The notes beneath the pieces are model-generated. The model was given only the letters and a program-made list of their open reading frames with translations. It ran no database searches and was not told the DNA's origin. Position numbers and translations under genes: made by a program. A stretch of 64,000 bases of DNA from Lentisphaerales bacterium. GTDB taxonomy: Bacteria; Verrucomicrobiota; Lentisphaeria; Lentisphaerales; Lentisphaeraceae. The stretch covers positions 1 to 64,000 of the forward strand of contig JAKVBD010000011.1 of the NCBI GenBank assembly GCA_022446985.1. The letters are read 5' to 3'. Shown piece by piece: positions 57,669 through 64,000 of the stretch. The first letter of the stretch is position 1; every line of letters begins with the position of its first letter.

Positions 57669-58928
57669 ATGTTCAGAAAAATCACATTCATCTTTATAAG
57701 CATTGTCACAAGCTTTTGCTTTGGACAAAATAATTATCACACTGAACGTTTTCTTAACTTGAGGTTAGAGTTTCAAGTCGATAAAAAAGATACTGATGCC
57801 CAAGAACTGATAAATGTCGTAAAATTTTGCCAGGAAAAACTTAACAAACACTTTATCAAAGTTTCTCCTCAAACTCCAAAACTGTACGTTTTTCTAGAAG
57901 GGAATCCTCCCTCAAAGGATTTCTACAATGTTGTCTATTTTAAACGAAAAGAACTACATCACTTAAATGAATACACCATTCTGGAACGCATTCTCTCAAA
58001 AATGATGCGCCGTACTATAGTTGGCCTTGGTGCGCCTCAAAGTACTAAAGCACCAGCCTGGGTAATTGCTGCTCATGTGTTTAACATGCGCCTCTATGAC
58101 ACCCTATCTACAGAAGAGAAGTACCCTGCAACCCGCTACTCAATAGTTGCAAATAAATACCCAAAACTAGATGAACTACTCACACAGTCTCCCCCATCAC
58201 CACAAAGTTTTTGGCTCTACAGGTTATACTCTGAGTATTGCTCAGTTTTCTTGTCAACGTTAAACCAGATACCCAGCGGCCGCTCAAAACTGCTTGCCTT
58301 TCTACAAAAATTTAAGCAAGAAGACTGCCTTGCTCTTCTGACAGAACATTTTACCTCCCTAAAATCCAAAACTGTCCGCCAGCGATGGTTCATCAAGGCG
58401 TGCACTCAAGTTTGCTTTCATATACTAAACCCATATCCTCCAGAAGTCATCTACCAAAAAGTACATGACCTCTTTTCCATTCCTGCTATGAGGCCAGGCA
58501 GCCGCAAAACCGAAAGGATCCCTCTCGAGGAACTCTTTGAAGATGAAGATGAAGACATAAATTTTGCAGTGATCTCGTTTATAGAGCAAGACTTCTTCAA
58601 GATATTTTTAACGGCACCGGAAACTCTCAGGCCTTCTTTATCTCTATTTATTGATGCCTTAAAAGACCTTAAAAATGACGAAAGAGAAGATTTCGCTGAA
58701 AAGATCGTCCTAGCCAGAAATGAATTTAATAAATCGGTCACTCACCTTAAGCAGCTTATAAATTATCTTAATGAACTCGAACAATCTGGAGAAAGGCGAA
58801 AGGAAAACTATAAATACGTTTTACAAGTAAACGAACTTTCCAAAAAACGTTTTGATAAGTATTTTTCAGATTGGAACTTTTATCTTGATTCACTGGAAAG
58901 TAAACTGGAGAAGACTGTCATAGAATGA
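57669..58928 (+). CDS. secreted helical protein of unknown function
   Basis: This is a ~419-residue protein beginning MFRKITFIFISIVTSFCFGQ, a good signal peptide, so I prefer ATG 57669 over a TTG at 57615 that would put 18 residues before it. The middle segment APAWVIAAHVFNMRLYD resembles the region of MA-clan peptidases in which HExxH would lie, but the zinc His are missing. Residues near 300-307 are acidic (FEDEDEDI) and the end is helical. It overlaps the YjbQ gene as ATGA. Function is unknown. Confidence 0.6.
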   Translation: MFRKITFIFISIVTSFCFGQNNYHTERFLNLRLEFQVDKKDTDAQELINVVKFCQEKLNKHFIKVSPQTPKLYVFLEGNPPSKDFYNVVYFKRKELHHLNEYTILERILSKMMRRTIVGLGAPQSTKAPAWVIAAHVFNMRLYDTLSTEEKYPATRYSIVANKYPKLDELLTQSPPSPQSFWLYRLYSEYCSVFLSTLNQIPSGRSKLLAFLQKFKQEDCLALLTEHFTSLKSKTVRQRWFIKACTQVCFHILNPYPPEVIYQKVHDLFSIPAMRPGSRKTERIPLEELFEDEDEDINFAVISFIEQDFFKIFLTAPETLRPSLSLFIDALKDLKNDEREDFAEKIVLARNEFNKSVTHLKQLINYLNELEQSGERRKENYKYVLQVNELSKKRFDKYFSDWNFYLDSLESKLEKTVIE

Positions 58929-59353
58929 GCTGGTTTCAAAAAACAATTCACATGCCTGCCTATCAAAGGGGTTTTCATCTTGTCACTGGAGAAATACTTC
59001 AACAACTACCCGAACTGAAGGATTTTAAAATCGGTCTGGCAAATCTATTTATCAAACATACTTCAGCCAGCCTGACCATCAATGAAAATGCCGACCCAAG
59101 TGTCAGAACAGACTTTGAAAGTCATTTCAATAAGATGGTCCCTGAAAGAGCTCCTTACTATATCCATACTTATGAAGGTGATGACGATATGCCAGCACAC
59201 CTCAAAAGCTCCATCCTTGGCTGCTCCATGAACATACCTATCACAAATGGAAACCTAAATATGGGAACATGGCAAGGTATTTATCTTTGTGAACATCGAG
59301 ACTTCGGCTCTTCTCGTAGCATAACAATCACTCTAAATGGCGAAAAGTACTAA
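58925..59353 (+). CDS. yjbQ: YjbQ/UPF0047 family protein
   Basis: This is a 142-residue protein with FIKHTSASLTINENADPSVRTDFE (near 46-69) and NLNMGTWQGIYLCEHRD, both signatures of the UPF0047/YjbQ family. Members have been reported to have thiamine-phosphate synthase side activity, but the biological role is unclear. The length is normal. It overlaps the preceding secreted-protein gene by four bases, which is odd because one protein is exported and this one is cytoplasmic. Confidence 0.9.
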   Translation: MSWFQKTIHMPAYQRGFHLVTGEILQQLPELKDFKIGLANLFIKHTSASLTINENADPSVRTDFESHFNKMVPERAPYYIHTYEGDDDMPAHLKSSILGCSMNIPITNGNLNMGTWQGIYLCEHRDFGSSRSITITLNGEKY

Positions 59354-59434
59354 TTCTACTCCGCAGAGTTATTTGTAATACACAGACACGTCGTCTATTA
59401 TATTTTTTATTTAATCACTCTATAAAAGGCAATA

Positions 59435-60187
59435 ATGACAACTACGGCCAGAAAGCAACTTGAAGACAGCGGAATGAGCCCAATGGCAGGGCGTTTAATG
59501 CTCGTCCTGGGTTACATGAAAGAATTTCAAGGCGCTCTTGACCTTAAGGACCTCTACAGCTCAGCAATAGACGCAGTGCTTTCTGTAACTGGTATGGATC
59601 GCGGTTATGGATTCATTATCGACTACAAACAAGAGCAAATGAGCCTAAAAGAAGTCACATCCAGAAAAAAAGGCAGTGATTTTTTCGAAAAAGATTACAC
59701 CATCAGCAAGAGCATGCTTAAAAAAGTCATCAAAGCTAATGGTGCAGTCATTATCGACGATGCAGACACAAGTACTGAATCGACTGTTTCTATGCGTGAC
59801 TTTAACATTAAATCTGTTGTTTGCCTTCCTTTAATTCTTCACGACAAAGAAACTAAAAAGGATGTTCTTAGAGGAATTATTTATGCCGATAAAATGATGA
59901 CTGGCAAGCTACCTGACCACATCCGTACGACTCTACAGATGCTAACGGAACTCATCGCCATCAACATTGACAGATGTCTTAAATATCAAGAAATAATTTC
60001 GACTATCGACACTTACAATGATTTCCTTAAGATGAATAGTCAACAGTTAGGTGATATCTGTGACAACCTTGGAGTTATCAGTGACGCTGTCGGTAAAGCA
60101 GGATCAGATGATCACAATACTCTACTGGGTCATACTATCGATCAGGCAAATGAACTGGCTGAGATAATTAATAACCTACGTCCCTAA
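59435..60187 (+). CDS. GAF-domain protein, single-domain sensor
   Basis: This is a 250-residue cytoplasmic protein. Residues about 40-185 are a GAF domain (LYSSAIDAVLSVTGMDRGYGFIID, SVVCLPLILHD, GIIYADKM). The last 65 residues are helical and may dimerise. No output domain follows, so it may bind a partner such as a phosphatase or kinase. AAAAGGC lies before the ATG. Its 3' end overlaps the converging CorC-type gene by 12 bp. Confidence 0.75.
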   Translation: MTTTARKQLEDSGMSPMAGRLMLVLGYMKEFQGALDLKDLYSSAIDAVLSVTGMDRGYGFIIDYKQEQMSLKEVTSRKKGSDFFEKDYTISKSMLKKVIKANGAVIIDDADTSTESTVSMRDFNIKSVVCLPLILHDKETKKDVLRGIIYADKMMTGKLPDHIRTTLQMLTELIAINIDRCLKYQEIISTIDTYNDFLKMNSQQLGDICDNLGVISDAVGKAGSDDHNTLLGHTIDQANELAEIINNLRP

Positions 60188-61249
60188 GACATCAGCCTCG
60201 GTATCAGTTTCTTCGAACTTTTTCAAATCAACCTTAGTCTCCCGGTTTTCGCGGGCTAAACGCTGTAAATCGATAGCCAGGTCTGTCTCGTCAACTATTT
60301 CCCCGGTCATAACTTCAAGTACATCTTCGAGGGTCACAACTCCAGCGACACCTGAGTACTGATCAATAACTATGGCCAAATGTTGACGCGATGCCTGAAA
60401 AGACCGTAGAAGCTTATCTGCCGTTGCCTGTTCAGGGACAAATTTAACTTTGTGTGTAAACTCTTCAAGAGTTTTGCTATACTCGTTGTTCACCATAGCA
60501 ATCAACAACTCATTTTTATAAGCAATCCCCACAACATTATCCGGTTCATCATCGATTATCGCAATTCGGCTGTGTGAGAAGTCAATAATTTTATCTTTAA
60601 CTTCTTGAAGCTTTAACTTTTTGTCTAAACATGTCATCATCACCCGGGGAGTCATGATTTCACTGGCAGTCACATCATCCATTTCAAGTACTTTAGATAT
60701 AAGTACAGACTCATTTTTATTGATGATCCCCTGACTACTTCCCATATGGGCCATCATACGGATTTCATTTTCATGAGAGAGTGTACCAGAGGGTTTCTCA
60801 TCCTTTGTAAAAGGCCTTGTAAACAGGTCGACAATTAGCAAAAGATAATGAAACAACCAGGTCATGAACAAAACAGGTTTTGCAATCCAAAAAGCTATAG
60901 GGTCTGAATATTTTTCACCAAATGTTTTAGGAATTATTTCTGCACAGATAATAACCGCAAAAGTAAAGACTCCAGAAAAAACACCTTGAAGAGTTCCTAA
61001 CTGCACAGCAGCCATCTTACCAATCATCATACTTCCAGAAATATTGGCAATGTTATTCAGTATGACTATGGCCGCTATGGGACGAGACATGTCATTTTGA
61101 ATTTTCTGTAAAGCTTGCGCTTTACTATCGCCTTCTTCGGCTCGCGTTTTCACTTTGATTTCTGAAACAGAAAACAATGCCGCTTCAGAACCTGAGCACA
61201 ACGCAGATAGTAATAAAACTACAAAGCTGACTACCAATAACAGGGTCAT
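60176..61249 (-). CDS. CNNM/CorC-type transporter (DUF21 and CBS domains)
   Basis: This is a 357-residue protein. Residues 1-175 are the DUF21 membrane domain with three to four helices (LCSGSEAALFSVSEIKVKTRAEEG at 18-41, and FGEKYSDPIAFWIAKP). Then come two CBS domains (ITPR-like IMTPRVMMTCLD; DQYSGVAGVVTLEDVLEVMTGEIVDE). The family exports Mg2+ or Co2+ or is annotated as hemolysin. The extra C-terminal transporter-associated domain (CorC_HlyC) is nearly absent, as the protein ends soon after the CBS pair. It is transcribed alone. Confidence 0.9.
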   Translation of the reverse strand: MTLLLVVSFVVLLLSALCSGSEAALFSVSEIKVKTRAEEGDSKAQALQKIQNDMSRPIAAIVILNNIANISGSMMIGKMAAVQLGTLQGVFSGVFTFAVIICAEIIPKTFGEKYSDPIAFWIAKPVLFMTWLFHYLLLIVDLFTRPFTKDEKPSGTLSHENEIRMMAHMGSSQGIINKNESVLISKVLEMDDVTASEIMTPRVMMTCLDKKLKLQEVKDKIIDFSHSRIAIIDDEPDNVVGIAYKNELLIAMVNNEYSKTLEEFTHKVKFVPEQATADKLLRSFQASRQHLAIVIDQYSGVAGVVTLEDVLEVMTGEIVDETDLAIDLQRLARENRETKVDLKKFEETDTEADVLGT

Positions 61250-61620
61250 AATTTAATCCCCCATTTAACATACTTTAAACCTGAGCCTCTCGAGTGACTC
61301 GAGCCCTCATCGTCTGAATCAGAAAGCTGCATATGTAGTTACAGTGTGCCTCACAATTACTTAATCATTTATTAATAATAGTCATCTTTTCCTGAAGAAA
61401 TTTCAAGTCATCAAACTTCAAGAGAAAAGCACCACTATATATTTCTCCGCGAAATTCTCCAGAATAAGTACACTAAAAAACAAAGCTACTAACAATGAAT
61501 TTACGCAGAAGTATGCCTAAAATCTAATCAGCTTCAATTAAATTCAAATTATTCACTATTACTCTCTACCATTGAGCATGAGGCATTGTATAGTTCTTAT
61601 GTATCGAGTAAGAGAGGACT
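61250..61620. other. 371-bp intergenic region between divergent transporter genes
   Basis: It contains CTCGAGT-G-ACTCGAG, a 15-bp palindrome (61289-61303), about 50 bp before the start of the CorC-type gene on the minus strand, where an operator or a short leader hairpin would fit. The rest is AT-rich. No tRNA, reading frame or riboswitch was recognised. AGAGAGGACT precedes the ATG at 61621 and serves as ribosome site. Confidence 0.45.
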
Positions 61621-63807
61621 ATGCAGGTACCAACTAACAAAATACCATCCGATTCCACCCTACTTGAAGGGCAAAAGTTTGGTACATTCCATGGAGTTTT
61701 CAGGCCAACTCTTCTGACTATCATTGGTGTCATGCTTTATTTGCGGGAAGGCTGGTTAGTTGGAAATGCCGGGCTTTTCGGTGCCATCCTGGTTATTTTG
61801 ACTGCTTACCTCATAACAGGTATGACCGCCTTATCTATCTCATCGATTACCTCAAATACCAGAGTCGGTGCTGGCGGTGTATTCTCTCTTGTCAGCCAGA
61901 GTCTCGGCTTAGAAATGGGCGGTGCTATTGGTATCCCGCTTTTTCTCGCTCAGGGACTGTCTGCAGCGATGTATATCCACGGTTTCATAGAAGGCTGGTA
62001 CTTCTTATACCCTGAGCACTATGTTTATCAGCCGTATATCATACTCATTCTTTTCACAACTGCTTTTCTACTGGTCTACGTAAGTACAAAACTGGCTTTC
62101 AAAGTCCAGCTACTCGTCATGCTTCTCATAATCGGTGCACTCTTGTCAATGTATGCCGGAGCCCAAGAAACAACCCGTCTTAATCCTGAAGTCTGGGGCA
62201 GCTACTCAGACACCAGCTTCTGGGGTCTTTTTGCCGTTTTCTTTCCTGCTGCAACCGGTATTATGGTTGGGGCCAGTATGTCTGGCAGCCTGGAAAACCC
62301 TAAAAAAAGCATACCCATTGGAACCATGGGAGCATGGTTGCCATCTTTAGCCATCTATTTACTAGCTGCGGTCTATTACTCTATGGTAGCGACTCCCGAA
62401 GAACTTAGGGCGGTTAAAACCATCGGCCTGGAAAAGTCAAAGTGGCCTCAACTTGTTGCTCTTGGACTGATATGCTCCTGCTTTACAGCAACTCTCAGTT
62501 CACTGGCAGCAGCCCCAAGAGTTTTACAAGCCTTAGCAGAGCATAAAATTGTTCCTGGATCCGGCTGGCTAAAAAGAGAAAAGAACGGCGAACCTCATAC
62601 AGCTATGCTCTTTACTGGTGCTATGGTCCTTGTCGCTGCCCTGGCCGGTGATTTAAATACCATCGCACGTATCCTGACGATGTTCTTTTTATTGACTTAC
62701 CTGACTATAAATGTTGTCCTTTTTATTGAACAATCTCTAAACCTCATAAGTTTCAGACCAGAATTCAGGATCCCAAAAATAGTTCCAATCCTTGGTAGTG
62801 TATGCTGTCTAACGGCTATTATTGTTATCTCTCCACTCACTGGCCTAATCTCCATTTCGATCATTATTGCACTGTATATTTACCTTGACCGAAAGCAGCT
62901 GGAAACCCCATGGGAAACAGTCCACTCAGGCTTGCTGGTGAGTATCGCAAACTGGGCAGCCAAGAAAGTCTGTGTATCACAAAACAAAGCACCAAAACGA
63001 TCGTGGAAGCCAGACATGATGGTCCCTGTCGAAAATGACACTTTTTTCGAAGGCCAGTTCCGTTTACTAAAAGCTCTATGTCATCCACAAGGGTCAGTAC
63101 AAGCCGTTGGCCTTGTATACGACAAAGACGCTAACTCCTATCTAAAAAACCTTGAACCTCTTATCCATGATATGCAAAAAGAAGACATTTTTGCCTCCAC
63201 CTCTACCATGCAAGCCAAAAATTATGCAGTTGCGATAAGTGCTGCAGCATCGGTTATGAATGGCTCCTTCTTTCATCCAAACACCATATTTGAAACAGTC
63301 GATTATCGAAGTCAAGAAGAACTTGAATCACTTATTCAAATTGCCAGAAATCACAATATGGCCGCCATTCTTATGGCTCGTCACCAGACCTCCGGCCTTG
63401 GTCGTGAAAGAACAATTAACCTATGGGTTAGAGACCAATCTCCAGACTGGAAATTAGATATGAAAAGAGCCAATCTCGATTACGCTATACTTCTCAGTTA
63501 CCAGCTTCAAAAAAATTGGGATGCTGATGTACGCTTGCTCTGTGTTGTCGAAAAAGAAGAAAACAAAAAAGTTGCAACGCAATTCCTTAAATCTCTCATG
63601 GATGTCACCCGCATGACTTCAAATATAAAAATTCACGTCAGTCACGGCCAATTTATAGAGTACTTATCTACTGCGCCCAGAGCTGATCTGAATATCTTTG
63701 GAGTCAGTCACCAGGTAAACCGTGACATGATGCTTAACCTTATGAAAACTTCACGATCCAGTTGTCTATTTGTCATGGATTCTGGAAATGAAAGCGCACT
63801 CGCCTAA
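61621..63807 (+). CDS. SLC12-type cation-chloride cotransporter-like permease
   Basis: This is a 728-residue protein. The N-terminus FGTFHGVFRPTLLTIIGVMLYLREGWLVGNAGL and the SGSLENPKKSIPIGT segment are signatures of the SLC12 (NKCC/KCC) branch of the APC superfamily. There are about twelve membrane helices up to residue ~420. The C-terminal ~290 residues are a soluble domain (VYDKDANSYLKNLEPL, TINLWVRDQSPDW), as in full-length eukaryotic and bacterial members. It likely moves Na+ or K+ with Cl-, fitting a marine habitat. Bacterial members have few studied examples, so the ions are inferred. Confidence 0.9.
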   Translation: MQVPTNKIPSDSTLLEGQKFGTFHGVFRPTLLTIIGVMLYLREGWLVGNAGLFGAILVILTAYLITGMTALSISSITSNTRVGAGGVFSLVSQSLGLEMGGAIGIPLFLAQGLSAAMYIHGFIEGWYFLYPEHYVYQPYIILILFTTAFLLVYVSTKLAFKVQLLVMLLIIGALLSMYAGAQETTRLNPEVWGSYSDTSFWGLFAVFFPAATGIMVGASMSGSLENPKKSIPIGTMGAWLPSLAIYLLAAVYYSMVATPEELRAVKTIGLEKSKWPQLVALGLICSCFTATLSSLAAAPRVLQALAEHKIVPGSGWLKREKNGEPHTAMLFTGAMVLVAALAGDLNTIARILTMFFLLTYLTINVVLFIEQSLNLISFRPEFRIPKIVPILGSVCCLTAIIVISPLTGLISISIIIALYIYLDRKQLETPWETVHSGLLVSIANWAAKKVCVSQNKAPKRSWKPDMMVPVENDTFFEGQFRLLKALCHPQGSVQAVGLVYDKDANSYLKNLEPLIHDMQKEDIFASTSTMQAKNYAVAISAAASVMNGSFFHPNTIFETVDYRSQEELESLIQIARNHNMAAILMARHQTSGLGRERTINLWVRDQSPDWKLDMKRANLDYAILLSYQLQKNWDADVRLLCVVEKEENKKVATQFLKSLMDVTRMTSNIKIHVSHGQFIEYLSTAPRADLNIFGVSHQVNRDMMLNLMKTSRSSCLFVMDSGNESALA

Positions 63808-63871
63808 TACAGTAAAACTAACATATTTGACTCATCTGTAATATTTTCATTTTTTATAAGCAGAACACAAC

Positions 63872-63900
63872 TTGAAAACGTTGGGCTAAAACGTTATAAC
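63872..63900 (+). promoter_or_regulatory. promoter of the last partial gene
   Basis: TTGAAA (63872-63877), 17 bp and TATAAC (63895-63900). The two copies of AAAACGTT in it (starting at 63875 and 63888) might be operator half-sites. The expected transcript start is about 15 nt before the ATG at 63923. Confidence 0.65.
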
Positions 63901-63922
63901 TAAGTAAATAGCACAGGTTATT

Positions 63923-64000
63923 ATGAGAAAACGGTTAGGTTGTTCAGATAAAGCTCCAATTCAGTCTTTGGAGCAGTCTCTTACGAGTAATTCTTTTACG
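63923..64000 (+). CDS. start of a gene cut by the window edge, probably a pseudopilin
   Basis: An open frame of 26 codons, MRKRLGCSDK... ending SLTSNSFT at the edge. AGG lies close upstream and a good promoter is at 63872. Pseudopilins in this window have F-T-L-I/V-E-L-L after the leader, so the final FT may be the cleavage point of another such gene with a longer leader. The identification rests on two residues and context. Confidence 0.45.
   Translation, partial: MRKRLGCSDKAPIQSLEQSLTSNSFT

Overview
The window looks like chromosome from a marine Lentisphaerota bacterium, most likely Lentisphaera or a close relative. This is an inference from gene content. The evidence is several short pseudopilins with the FTLIELL leader, an iduronate-2-sulfatase-like sulfatase, a planctomycete-type cytochrome (PSCyt1/PSCyt2/PSD1) gene next to a DUF1501 gene, Hanks-type kinases with a zinc ribbon and a PA14 domain, and moderately AT-rich DNA. 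No rRNA or other species-level marker is present.

Layout. 0-3.2 kb: a fragment of a pseudopilin, a permuted NlpC/P60-like gene, one decayed and one intact pseudopilin, and a duplicated ~150-bp non-coding repeat with a strong hairpin. 3.2-24 kb: mostly intact genes. These include a DsbD-alpha-like protein; a three-gene unit (zinc-ribbon membrane protein, asparagine-synthetase-like enzyme lacking its N-terminal Cys, cupin protein); a sulfatase; an SGNH hydrolase; a pseudopilin; aldose 1-epimerase with a frameshifted leader; a nucleotidyltransferase/ribbon-helix-helix pair behind a palindromic promoter; dihydroorotase; RadC; a DUF3047 / ABC-2 permease / ferredoxin run; the DUF1501 and PSCyt genes; and a stand-alone DUF1016_N protein.

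24-32.8 kb is a decayed defence island. It holds remnants of a host gene cut by a degenerate IS, a type I restriction HsdS tail, a broken DUF1016 nuclease, a broken HsdR and a broken YgjP-like metallopeptidase. Two apparently intact genes sit inside it: a 602-aa helical-repeat protein with a lysine-rich tail and a small partner. The island ends at the 3' side of a tRNA-Met gene. 33-39.3 kb: a rhomboid-like protein lacking the catalytic serine, then gyrA and gyrB with a clear promoter and terminator. 39.4-43.9 kb: a tandem pair of receptor-like kinase genes. The promoter-proximal copy is intact; the other is a pseudogene also hit by an IS30 fragment. 44-48 kb: an AraC regulator, tRNA-Gln, a membrane protein / lytic transglycosylase / SirB1-like run and a PAS-AraC regulator.

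48.0-48.3 kb holds a candidate structured small RNA of ~210 nt with its own promoter and terminator. It lies between two convergent genes and I do not recognise its family. 48.3-55.2 kb: a multidomain sulfite/nitrite reductase facing a GAF-AAA+-Fis regulator that lacks the sigma54-contact GAFTGA loop and overlaps recQ. The regulator's promoter is flanked by two copies of a TTACA-N4-TGTAA palindrome. 55-64 kb: a secreted DnaJ-type zinc-finger protein, an SDR, a small HNH protein, a secreted protein overlapping a YjbQ gene, a GAF protein, a CorC/CNNM-type transporter, an SLC12-type transporter, and the start of a probable pseudopilin cut by the window edge.

Good promoters in this genome look like TTGA/TTGC boxes, a 17-bp spacer and TATAxT. 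I found this spacing in front of gyrB, the small RNA, the AAA+ regulator and the last partial gene, which supports those starts. Convergent neighbours often overlap by a few bases at their stop codons, and co-directional neighbours often overlap as ATGA.
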